From contig CBDCKA010000002.1 in NCBI GenBank assembly GCA_965218055.1, positions 558,001 to 622,000 of the forward strand: 64,000 nucleotides of DNA, given 5' to 3'. The notes beneath the pieces were generated by a model. The model worked only from the letters and a program-made list of their open reading frames with translations, was not told the origin of the DNA and ran no database searches. The position numbers and the translations under genes are program-made. How positions within the stretch are numbered: the stretch's first letter is position 1; every line of letters begins with the position of its first letter. The stretch comes from CBDBKE01 sp965218055. GTDB lineage: Bacteria; Acidobacteriota; Terriglobia; JAJPHL01; JAPKYU01. Shown piece after piece: positions 18,745 to 26,259 of the stretch.

Positions 18745-20097
18745 TCATCCTGTCAGAGAAATCGGTTCGCGCAGTGTGTCGATCTTTCCCGTGCTATCGG
18801 CAAAGGAGTCGAGATGGACTCCCACACTGTCGAGCAACGTCAGGTGAAGATTGGCCATCGGCGTCGGTTCTGCATACTTGATGTGACGCCCTCCCTTGAC
18901 CTTGCCTGCTCCGCCGCCGGCGACAAGAATCGGCAGGTTCACGTGGTCATGCACGTTGGGATTGCCCATCCCGCTGCCATACAGGTAGAGCGAATGGTCC
19001 AGCAGGGAGCCGTTGCCCTCCGGCGTGGACTTCAGCTTCTCGAGGAAATAGGCGAACAGCGACGCGTGGAACTGACTGATCTTGGCAATCTTCGCAATCT
19101 TTTCCGGATCGTTCCCGTGATGCGAGGTGGGATGGTGCGGATCGGAAACACCAACCTCGGGATAAGTTCGCGTGCTTGCTTCGCGAGCGAGCTGAAATGT
19201 AGTCACCCTGGTGACATCACCCTGGAGAGCCAACACCTGCAAGTCGAACATCAACCGTGCGTGGTCGGCGTAGGCGGCCGGTACGCCCACCGGGCGATCC
19301 AGATCCGGCAGCGGGTTGTCCGCCGTCTGGGCCTCGGCTTTCTGAATGCGGCGCTCGACCTCGCGCACGCTATCCAGATACTCGCTGACCTTGATGCGAT
19401 CGTCCGGGCCAAGCTTCTTCTCAAGGCGAGAGAGATCTTCATTCACCCAATCGAGAAGGCTGGCCTTTCTCCCCAGTGCGGAGCGCCGGTCCGCGGCGCT
19501 GCCCCCCTCGCCGAAGAGGCTCTCAAAGACCATCCGCGGGTGAGCCTCAGCGGGGAGCGGCATCGTCGGCGACGACCACGACAGATTGTTCTGGTAGACG
19601 CAGGCATAGCCGTTGTCGCACTGACCGACCATGTCCATCAAGTCCATGGCCAGCTCCAGCGAAGGCAACTGCGTTTCCTGGCCGATCTGCTTCGCGGCGA
19701 TCTGATCGACCGTCGTTCCCAGGTAGTAGTCTGTGCTCTCAGTCCACTTGGCCTTGGCGGCGCTCAGGAAGGCGGCGTTGGAGGTCGCATGGGTGCCGGG
19801 ATAGGCATTTTTCAGCTCCAAGTTACTGATAACCGTTAGCTGATCCTTCACCGGGGCCAGCGGGCGCAGGCTAGAGGAAAGCTCGTTGAGAACGCCGCCG
19901 TCGCCCGGGGGAGTCCAACGAGAAATATCGCATCCCATCGGAACGTAGACAAAACCCAAACGACGCACTGGGTCGGCCGGTGAGGCGGCCAGGGCGGTCA
20001 TAGAGGGTACCATCGCATCCAGCAATGGCAGTGCCAGGGTGGCGCCCATGCCCCGCAGGAACGTCCGGCGGGGTAATGCCTTTTTCGAGATAATCAT
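18745..20097 (-). CDS. DUF1552 domain-containing protein (Tat-exported)
   Basis: The 450-residue protein opens with a Tat signal (PRRTFLRGMGATLALPLLDA) and matches DUF1552: VRRLGFVYVPMGCDISRWTP, LTVISNLELKNAYPGTHA, ARLMFDLQVLALQGDVTRVT, HHPTSHHGNDPEKI and SLYLYGSGMGNPNVHDH. DUF1552, like DUF1501, belongs to the sulfatase/alkaline phosphatase-like group of exported proteins. Its ATG overlaps the stop of the DUF1592-type gene by four bases (ATGA at 20094-20097), indicating coupled translation. The two-protein pair parallels the DUF1501 + DUF1549/1553 pair at 7.7-11.8 kb. Substrate unknown. Confidence 0.9.
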   Translation of the reverse strand: MIISKKALPRRTFLRGMGATLALPLLDAMVPSMTALAASPADPVRRLGFVYVPMGCDISRWTPPGDGGVLNELSSSLRPLAPVKDQLTVISNLELKNAYPGTHATSNAAFLSAAKAKWTESTDYYLGTTVDQIAAKQIGQETQLPSLELAMDLMDMVGQCDNGYACVYQNNLSWSSPTMPLPAEAHPRMVFESLFGEGGSAADRRSALGRKASLLDWVNEDLSRLEKKLGPDDRIKVSEYLDSVREVERRIQKAEAQTADNPLPDLDRPVGVPAAYADHARLMFDLQVLALQGDVTRVTTFQLAREASTRTYPEVGVSDPHHPTSHHGNDPEKIAKIAKISQFHASLFAYFLEKLKSTPEGNGSLLDHSLYLYGSGMGNPNVHDHVNLPILVAGGGAGKVKGGRHIKYAEPTPMANLHLTLLDSVGVHLDSFADSTGKIDTLREPISLTG

Positions 20098-22484
20098 AGT
20101 GATCGTCTCATCTGAAAAGGTTTGCTGTTAACTATTCCCGAGATAAACGAAGAGAAGCGGAAATCCTCCGCTCGCGCCTCCCGGACGATTTTGCGGATCG
20201 CTGGGGCGTCGTAGTACTCGACTCCCCGGCCCGTAGCGAAAGTCAGAAGTTTTTCAGCGACTGTGTTGGCAAACAGCTCGGGCCGACCGAGCAGAGCGTT
20301 CTCGAGTTCGGCAACGCCGTCAAACTTGGTGCCGTCGAAGAGCTGGCCAGAGGCATCGACCGGCACGCCCCCTTCGACGGTTCGCCAGCGCCCGATCGCA
20401 TCATAGTTTTCGACAGCAAAGCCGACCGGGTCCATGAGCTTATGGCAGCTGGCGCAAGCCGGATTGTCGCGGTGCTTGGCCAGGCGTTCCCGCGTGGACA
20501 GAACCTTTCCGAGACTGCTTTTCTCTTTCAAGTCGGGCACGTCCGGGGGCGGCGGGGGTGGAGGCTCGCCGAGAATATTCTCGAGGATCCACTTACCGCG
20601 AATCACCGGCGAGGTCCGGGTGGGATAGGAAGTCACCGTCAGAATGCTTGCGTGGCGCAACAGCCCGCCTCGCCTGTCGTCCTCGCCAAGCGTGACACGA
20701 CGGAAGCGGCTGCCGTAAACATGTGGGATGCGGTAATGTTTGGCGAGGCGTTCGTTCACGAACGTGTAGTTCGCTTTCAGCAGGCCAAGCACACTACGAT
20801 CCTCGCGCATGACGCTTTCGAAAAAGAGTTCCGTTTCCTGCCGAAAGGCTTGCCGAAGATTGTCATCGAAGCCCGGAAATATACGCATGTCCGGAGTCAT
20901 CGATGCCAGATTGCGCAAATGCAGCCACTGCGAGACAAAGTTGGTCACCAGGTTCCGCGAACGAGAGTCCGCCAGCATTCGCTGCACCTGTTGTTCGAGG
21001 ACCGCGGGCTTTTTGAGCTCCCCCCGAATGGCCGCATCGAGCAGCTCGTCGTCCGGAATACTGCTCCACAGGAAAAAGGACAGGCGGGACGCAAGCTCCA
21101 GATCGCTGATGCGATAGGCCGTATTCGGCGCGAGGCCGGCAGGGTCTTGTTCGATGCGGAACAGGAAGTGGGGACTTACCAGGACCGCGGCTAAGGCCAT
21201 TTCGATACCCGCCTCAAAGCCTCCCTCCGCCCGCGCTTCCCGATACAACTCAAACGGCCTTTGAAGGTCCGCATCGGTAACGGGTCGCCGATAGGCCCTG
21301 CGCATCAGCGTCGCAAGGATGCGTTTGGCGCAGCCTTCTTCCTCGCCCGGGCTCGCCGGCCGGCACACAAGAATCCGGCGGCGGCTGGGCGTGTCCCCTG
21401 GACCCTTCACCGCATAGGGACCGATGATCGAGATCGAGTATATTGCCGGCTGGATTCGGGGATGCCGGTAGTAATTAAAGTGTGCCTGGTAGGGCTGACG
21501 TTCGGTTTCCAGTAGCGCCGAAGGCTTCTTCAGAAATGTCACGCCGAGCGTGTGCGGACCGGCTTTCACCGGAAGGCGGATCTTGAGGTGGTCGTCTAGG
21601 TTTTCCTGGGATGGCTGATAGTCTAAAGAATGCTCTTTTCTTATCGGGGCCGGCTTCACCGTGAACAACTGCACCCGCTCCCTATCCAACAACAGCTCCA
21701 ACTCGTGGGGCTCGCTCAAGCCTTCGACATGCTCGTTGCGGTCTCGCGCCAGCCGAATCTGGATCTCGTACTCGCCGTCTTGCGGGAACGTATAGGGAAC
21801 CAGTGCACCGCCGCGGGTACCGACCGGAAACCCGTCGAAGTGTTCCTCTTGGGTGAGGTCCGGTCGAATTCGGCTGGTATCGCCGCCTGGAGAACGGCCG
21901 GGGCGCCCGACCGCCAGCCGGCTGATCTTCTCCGCCGCTGATACATAGCGGTCCAATAATGTCGGGGAGAGATCTCCGACCGTCACATTGTCAAAACCAT
22001 AACTGGACTGGTCGCTCGGCAACAGCGAGGCGACATCGACATCCAGCGCAAGAAGGTCGCGGATGGCATTCTGGTATTCGGTTTGGTTGAGCCGCCGCAA
22101 CGTATCCGTTCGGCCGGGATTGGGCTCAGTCTCGGCCGCGCGGTCGAGCGCCGTCTCCAGGGATGAAACGGTGGCCTCGTAGCCGGCTTCATCGGGCCGC
22201 GGGAGCCCCAGCGGCGGCATAAAACGGTGACGAAGCTTACGGACGACTTTTTCCCACACTTGCGTGTTTTCGTCCAGGTCGTGCGCGCTGATCGTGTCCA
22301 GCGCGAGTCCCGCCGTTTTCAGGCTGTCGTTGTGGCACAAGACGCAATACTGGTTGATGACGGCGCGAAGAGGTGCGGGTGCACCGGTGGATTGTTGCTG
22401 CGCTTCCAACGTACACACAAAGCCGCCGGCCACAAACAACCCTGCCAGCCAGCGGAAGGTCCAAACTCCCCGATGGCTCAGCAT
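20094..22484 (-). CDS. Planctomycete-type cytochrome c protein with DUF1587/1595/1592/1588/1585 domains
   Basis: The 796-residue protein starts at ATG 22484 behind GAGGAGGT and has a signal peptide ending near residue 28. The haem motif is CVLCH (residues 47-51) in a PSCyt-like domain. DUF1587 follows (LRRLNQTEYQNAIRDLLALD), then a carbohydrate-binding-like region, DUF1595/DUF1592 (RILATLMRRAYRRPVTDADL, ELASRLSFFLWSSIPDDELL), DUF1588 (GGLLRHASILTVTSYPTRTS) and a terminal DUF1585 with a second haem motif CASCHKLMDP near residue 680. It is the first gene of the three-gene operon. Such proteins are proposed to be periplasmic redox enzymes linked to DUF1552 partners; no activity has been established. 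Confidence 0.92.
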   Translation of the reverse strand: MLSHRGVWTFRWLAGLFVAGGFVCTLEAQQQSTGAPAPLRAVINQYCVLCHNDSLKTAGLALDTISAHDLDENTQVWEKVVRKLRHRFMPPLGLPRPDEAGYEATVSSLETALDRAAETEPNPGRTDTLRRLNQTEYQNAIRDLLALDVDVASLLPSDQSSYGFDNVTVGDLSPTLLDRYVSAAEKISRLAVGRPGRSPGGDTSRIRPDLTQEEHFDGFPVGTRGGALVPYTFPQDGEYEIQIRLARDRNEHVEGLSEPHELELLLDRERVQLFTVKPAPIRKEHSLDYQPSQENLDDHLKIRLPVKAGPHTLGVTFLKKPSALLETERQPYQAHFNYYRHPRIQPAIYSISIIGPYAVKGPGDTPSRRRILVCRPASPGEEEGCAKRILATLMRRAYRRPVTDADLQRPFELYREARAEGGFEAGIEMALAAVLVSPHFLFRIEQDPAGLAPNTAYRISDLELASRLSFFLWSSIPDDELLDAAIRGELKKPAVLEQQVQRMLADSRSRNLVTNFVSQWLHLRNLASMTPDMRIFPGFDDNLRQAFRQETELFFESVMREDRSVLGLLKANYTFVNERLAKHYRIPHVYGSRFRRVTLGEDDRRGGLLRHASILTVTSYPTRTSPVIRGKWILENILGEPPPPPPPDVPDLKEKSSLGKVLSTRERLAKHRDNPACASCHKLMDPVGFAVENYDAIGRWRTVEGGVPVDASGQLFDGTKFDGVAELENALLGRPELFANTVAEKLLTFATGRGVEYYDAPAIRKIVREARAEDFRFSSFISGIVNSKPFQMRRSL

Positions 22485-22716
22485 CCGCCTACCTCCTCAC
22501 TGGAACTAGTTTCTTGGCCCTCCGGCACTCGTGAGTATAGACCCATTGGCTTCCAACTGAGCCCTTCCCGCACAGTTCTTCTCTCTAGGGGCTCCGAGCG
22601 GTCCTCGCCGGGTCCTGAAAGCCCGTCGTCTCGGCTTCCAGAACCAGTCTTTTCAGACACTCCTCCATTCCTGGGGGATATCGGAATCGTTTTCTTGGGT
22701 GCTGCCGCCGCCTGAG

Positions 22717-22870
22717 CTATCCCGACGGAAGCGACAGCCCATCTATTCGCCCCAGTATGCTGGCAAATAAACGTCTCGTCAGATGGCTCTCTGCCAACAG
22801 TAGCCAATAATACCGGGCATGTTTCACCAGCCGTCCGCTCGTTTTCACCAGCCGCTGCCGCAAACTTGCC
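22717..22870 (-). pseudogene. IS1380-family transposase remnant (C-terminal end)
   Basis: On the minus strand the last ~50 codons read SLRQRLVKTSGRLVKHARYY and continue WLLLAESHLTRRLFASILGR to the stop at 22717. This matches the C-terminus of the full IS1380 transposase at 48690-50018 (SLQQRLVKTGGRLVKHARYY). The rest is cut off at 22870/22871, where the end of an IS407-like element begins, so that element landed inside the IS1380 copy. Confidence 0.85.
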
Positions 22871-23318
22871 TGACCGGCACTTTTTGTACCAGGTGGAATG
22901 AGAGAGAATCCACTTGAGGGGGAAGTCCGGTCATGTCCATAAAGAAGTACAAACCAGAGCAGATTGTCGCGGTACTGCGACAGATTGAAGTGGAGATGGC
23001 GAACGGGAAGACTGCGCCCCAAGCCTGCAAGGAAGCCGGAATCCACACCCAGACCTACTACTGGTTGGGAAGGAACATGGCGGGCTGAAGATGGACCAGG
23101 CGAAACGGCTGAAGGAATTGGAGAAGGAGAACATTCGCCTGAAGCGCCTGGTCGCGGAGCTGTCGCTCGAGAAGCAGGTGCTGCGGGATGTGGCGCAGGG
23201 AAACTTCTAAGCCCTGAGCGGCGGCGTTGTGCGGTGGGGCATGCGCGGGCGCAACACGGGTTGTCGGAACGGCATGCCTGCCGACTGCTGGGGCAATGGC
23301 GAGGGACACAATGGTACG
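22871..23318 (+). mobile_element. Truncated IS407-like (IS3 family) element
   Basis: The left end, TGACCGGCACTTTTTGTACC, matches the end of the element at 36916-38162. OrfA starts at ATG 22934 (MSIKKYKPEQIVAVLRQIEV) but is broken near 23070. It runs to a stop after YYWLGRNMAG, while the remainder (DQAKRLKELEKENIRLKRLV to QGNF) continues in another frame to 23209. OrfB begins (SPERRRCAVGHARAQHGLSE) and is lost after GQWRGTQWYEP near 23318, where an antisense IS110 fragment starts. No right end is left, so the element is dead. Confidence 0.8.
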
Positions 23319-23666
23319 AGCCGATGGATCGGCCAGAGGAAGATGAGCTGACGCAACTTCAGCAGGTGTTCCGCATCGGCGGCGATCCGTCTTCTGCCGC
23401 CGCACGCGCAGGGCTTTGATCTGCGCTGGGTCACCCACTCACAGTTCGTGGTGCAGTTCCGCCAACAAGCGCTCGAACCAGTGCGCGTGCCCACTCGCCT
23501 CCATCCCGACTCGCGCCTGGACTCCCCTCCGCTGCAGATCACGGTAGAACTTTTCCGCTTCTCCGTTGCTGTGGGTCAGTTGCCGTTCGCTCCCTTCCCC
23601 CGTCTCGGTGTCCACCCAGGCAATCTGCTGAAAGCCCGGGTGATAATCGCATCCAATGATCAACAT
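23318..23666 (-). pseudogene. IS110-family transposase remnant (N-terminal DEDD domain)
   Basis: Starting at ATG 23666 behind a GGAG site, the minus strand reads MLIIGCDYHPGFQQIAWVDT and includes VGMEASGHAHWFERLLAEL, the N-terminal DEDD RuvC-like domain of IS110 transposases. An in-frame TGA replaces the expected Trp after HHEL (near 23439). Further on, the frame shifts at VRRQKTDRR, after which DAEHLLKL continues in another frame. The sequence ends near 23318 against the IS407-like remnant. The C-terminal catalytic Ser domain is absent. Confidence 0.8.
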
Positions 23667-23779
23667 CTTCGACTCCTTTCTCCTGAGCCTTGGTCGTGAC
23701 CGGCCACCAAGTTAGCTCAAGCCGAGCAGAGCCGACGCTTTTATGAAATCAAGTGGGCGGCGTGCCATCATAGGTAAAC

Positions 23780-23900
23780 ACTAGCCGACTTGTGCTTATC
23801 CGGTTGTTTCAGCAGACCACCATATGTTGCGATTAGGCCCTCGGCAGATCGTTACAGCTAGTGGCTTCTGAAGCAACCGGATAAGCAGAAACCGACTAGG
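23780..23900. repeat. Imperfect 33-bp inverted repeat with 55-bp spacer
   Basis: The arm at 23780-23812 matches the reverse complement of 23868-23900 at about 27 of 33 positions, with the uninterrupted core CTTATCCGGTTG. It lies between IS remnants in the gene-poor stretch 23667-24127. It could be the ends of a very small non-autonomous element or a structured RNA. I do not recognise the family. Confidence 0.5.
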
Positions 23901-23939
23901 CAGGACCTATTTACCAAGTCTGAGGCAACTCTTGCCATT

Positions 23940-24110
23940 TCAGAGAATTACGGCCTGAGAAAGTATTAGCAGCGAGGCAGGTTGGGGGCAGAAACAGACC
24001 AGACAAGTCAGCGGAGCGGCCAAAACGGGCCGCGAAGCCACCCCGAAAGAGGCTCATGGTAATCTGAAGTTGAACCGCCAAGGTGGCTTCGGTAGAATCC
24101 TGAGGCGGAG
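23940..24110 (+). repeat. Noncoding end of an IS1380-like element
   Basis: Blocks such as GCGAGGCAGGTTGGG, GGCCAAAACGGGCCGC and CCCCGAAAGAGGC resemble, in the same order, the noncoding tail after the IS1380 transposase at 50060-50200 (GCGAGGCAGGCTGGG, AGCCAAAATGTGCCGC, CCTCAAAGAGGC). No transposase frame remains next to it. It is probably the right-hand remnant of another IS1380 relative, ending near TCGGTAGAATCCTGAGG. Confidence 0.5.
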
Positions 24111-24127
24111 GCTCTCCTTCTCTTATT

Positions 24128-24289
24128 ATGCCTGCCTGTCTACTTTACTGTGAACGTTGTGGCACTCGGCAACTGAGGCAGCTAGCAGGAGCCGATTTTG
24201 CGTTGTTCTTGGAGGATGGCGTAGTCCAATCCGCTTGCGAGAAGTGCCGCGGGACGGTTCTGGTGCAAATAGGATTGTCGGAGCGATAA
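24128..24289 (+). CDS. Small protein with two CxxC motifs (zinc-ribbon-like), hypothetical
   Basis: A 53-residue frame from ATG 24128 to TAA 24289 begins MPACLLYCERCGTRQLRQL and has a second pair in SACEKCRGTV. The spacing CERC...CEKC is that of a small zinc ribbon. It sits between IS remnants with no clear ribosome site. I do not recognise the family. It could be a passenger gene of a lost element or a chance frame; the paired CxxC motifs are the only argument for it. Confidence 0.35.
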   Translation: MPACLLYCERCGTRQLRQLAGADFALFLEDGVVQSACEKCRGTVLVQIGLSER

Positions 24290-24317
24290 GACCAGGAGTG
24301 CACTGCGGCGATGCGGA

Positions 24318-24795
24318 CTATGCTGCCATGACGTGACGCCAGATCACCGCGGGATTCGACTGCAAGGTGATCGGGATTGCGAACTGGCGTTTGTGAATCT
24401 TCTGCGCCAGCTCGATGCCGATAATCACGCGGCGCGCATTGTAGAATGTTTTGAATCCCAACATCGGTTGCAAGCGCCCCTTCACCCGGCGGTGGTCCTG
24501 CTCCACAACGTTGTTCAGGTATTGACAGCAACGAATCTTCACCGGGTTCCGGCCCCGGAAGTTGAACTCACCGTTCATTCCCATGCGCCGCAGGGCGCTA
24601 TGGCTCGGCCGGTGGCCATCCAAGCTGATACTGTGCGGCTCCCGATGATGCTTCAGTGCCTTGCGAAAGAATGCCTTCGCCGCCGTAATGCCGCGTGTTC
24701 GACTCAGACAGAACTCCACGGTGTTGCCTTGTCCATCTACGGCGCGGTACAGATACATCGACTGGCCTCGAACCTTGATGAACGTTTCATCAACC
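24318..24795 (-). pseudogene. IS6-family transposase, N-terminus replaced by an IS end
   Basis: The minus frame carries the catalytic core of IS6-type DDE transposases: VDETFIKVRGQSMYLYRAVD, KAFFRKALKHHREP, YLNNVVEQDHRRVKGRLQPM and LGFKTFYNARRVIIGIE. The normal first ~80 residues, including the DNA-binding part, are missing. The frame instead reads MSKLPSPGQ from the terminal repeat of the adjacent 1145-bp IS, which by chance supplies a GTG start at 24821. The joint is at 24795/24796. The gene is a truncated remnant and almost certainly inactive. Confidence 0.8.
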
Positions 24796-24852
24796 TGCCC
24801 TGGACTGGGTAATTTAGACACTGAGGTTGGGAATTAACTACCCTGGTGTCAT

Positions 24853-25113
24853 ATGAACAAAAAACATCATCGTATTGCAGCTGACGTAAAAGCCGATATC
24901 CTACGCCGCGTCAAGGAAGAAGGCATCTCGGTGGCCCAGGCCGCCAAGGATCACGGTATTTCTGAAGGGAGCATCTATGGTTGGATGGTAAAAGGAGCAA
25001 CCGGTGCCCCGTCCTGGGCGGAGTTCTCCCGACTTCAGAAGCAGAACAGAGAACTCCTGGAACTCGTGGGCGAGATCACGCTCAAGCTCTCCATGACTCA
25101 AAAAAACAATTGA
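24853..25113 (+). CDS. IS3-family transposase OrfA (copy 1)
   Basis: The 86-residue protein is a helix-turn-helix OrfA (MNKKHHRIAADVKADILRRV, then AAKDHGISEGSIYGWMVKG) followed by a leucine-zipper-like helix. Near its end the heptamer A AAA AAC (25101-25107) is in the right phase for -1 slippage. A shift there joins OrfA to the OrfB frame (KKQLSEGRNK) and would yield the OrfAB transposase, as is known for IS3 elements. Confidence 0.9.
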   Translation: MNKKHHRIAADVKADILRRVKEEGISVAQAAKDHGISEGSIYGWMVKGATGAPSWAEFSRLQKQNRELLELVGEITLKLSMTQKNN

Positions 25114-25898
25114 GCGAAGGAAGAAACAAATCAGCGCTTGCCCGAGCCCTTGGCATATCCCGCGCGAGCCTGTATTACGTCCCAAGAATGAAGGAGAAGG
25201 ACTGGCGCCTCAAGGTCCGCCTGGAAGAAGAGCTGCAGATCCATCCCTCCTACGGCTCCCGGCGAATTGCTACGGCACTGGGACTCTGCCGCCAGCGGGC
25301 GCAGAGGGTCATGCGTCTGTTTGGCATCAAGCCCTACCGCAGGAGAGGCAGAAAATGGAGAAAATCCAAGGTTTCCCGGACCTATCCCAACCTCCTGCTC
25401 GCGCTCATGCCCGCATATGCAAACCACATCTGGGCAACGGACTTCACCGAGTTCGTGCAGCACGGAAAGAAGGTCTATGTGGCGACCGTGATCGATCTCT
25501 ACACCCGCCGGATCCTGGGAATCCAGGTTGCGGTGAGAAAGGGAGCCGCGCTCACCATTCAGGCGCTTTCCAACGCCCTGCTCCATCATCCGCGCCCGGG
25601 TCTATTCCACTCCGACAACGGGAGGGAGTATGACGCGATGGCGTTCACTGAAATCCTTGATGGATGCGGCATCGTGATTTCACGGAGCCGCCCGGGGTGC
25701 CCTTGGGAGAACGGATACCAGGAATCGTTCTACGACAAATTCAAGGTTGACCTGGGAGATCCGAACCGCTTCAAAACACTGGGGGAGCTAGTGGCGGAGA
25801 TCTACCGCACCCTGTGGGACTACAACAACACGCGGATTCACTCCGCGCTCAACATGCCGCCTGTGGTATTCGCCAAACGGTATGCGTTAGTCGCGTAA
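25110..25898 (+). CDS. IS3-family transposase OrfB (copy 1)
   Basis: The frame is open from 24981, but the orfB-specific part starts at the slip site. It has an HTH_21-like region (HPSYGSRRIATALGLCRQRA) and an integrase core with the complete DDE triad: ATDFTEF, HSDNGREYD and WENGYQESFYDKFK. The C-terminus is NNTRIHSALNMPPVVFAKRY. It is expected to work mainly as an OrfAB fusion made by frameshifting. The sequence is intact, so this copy may be active. Confidence 0.92.
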   Translation: MSEGRNKSALARALGISRASLYYVPRMKEKDWRLKVRLEEELQIHPSYGSRRIATALGLCRQRAQRVMRLFGIKPYRRRGRKWRKSKVSRTYPNLLLALMPAYANHIWATDFTEFVQHGKKVYVATVIDLYTRRILGIQVAVRKGAALTIQALSNALLHHPRPGLFHSDNGREYDAMAFTEILDGCGIVISRSRPGCPWENGYQESFYDKFKVDLGDPNRFKTLGELVAEIYRTLWDYNNTRIHSALNMPPVVFAKRYALVA

Positions 25899-25940
25899 AA
25901 AACTCTCAGAATCAGTGTCTAAAGAAATCAGTCCTTGACA

Positions 25941-26239
25941 CGTTGCCGGTGGGCGACTTCACTACTCATCTGGCAATCCTTCAATTTAACTACTCCTTTA
26001 CGCCCAAGAGCTACATCCAGTCTCTCATCCAATACAACAGTGCAATCAACCAGATTGGGACCAATATCCGTTTCGCGTTGCTGCGAACCAGCAACACAGG
26101 CCTTTTTGTGGTCTATACCAGCCGGTTCGATACCACTGGCTTTGACCCCCACGAGAACCCGATCTTAAGCCCCCGAGCCCTCCGCAACACCCTGGACCGC
26201 GCCTTGATTGCAAAGTTCACCTATTTATTCGATTTTTAA
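25941..26239 (+). pseudogene. DUF5916 protein, C-terminal fragment
   Basis: Directly after the IS right end the plus frame reads TLPVGDFTTHLAILQFNYSF, then PKSYIQSLIQYNSAINQIGT and GLFVVYTSRFDTTG, ending ALIAKFTYLFDF at the stop 26239. This is the outer-membrane-like C-terminus typical of DUF5916 proteins (about 700 residues, with a CBM9-like N-terminus). The N-terminal part of such a gene lies at 62789-63233 on the other strand, next to copy 3 of the same IS. About 550 middle residues are missing from both pieces. Confidence 0.75.
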
Positions 26240-26259
26240 CTGAGCGGGTGAGGAGTGGA

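Larger units (their letters stand above)
24796..25940 (+). mobile_element. IS3-family insertion sequence, copy 1 of 3 (1145 bp)
   Basis: Comparing the three copies fixes the ends: the left begins TGCCCTGGACTGGGTAATTT and the right ends CAGTCCTTGACA. The terminal repeats match imperfectly (TGCCCTGGACTG against TGTCAAGGACTG). Both end in TG/CA, as IS3 elements do. It carries orfA and orfB joined by a probable -1 frameshift. The flanking bases (CAACC on the left, CGTTG on the right) show no target duplication. The left flank is a truncated IS6 transposase and the right flank a truncated DUF5916 gene. Confidence 0.93.

Noticed and set aside
18325..19839. 504-codon plus-strand frame across the ankyrin and DUF1552 genes
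   Set aside because: It spans two well-supported minus-strand genes and the 10-bp gap between them; its product has no domain character.
23780..23900. Integron attC site
   Set aside because: The arms lack the GTTRRRY/RYYYAAC core pair and no integrase or cassette array is present.
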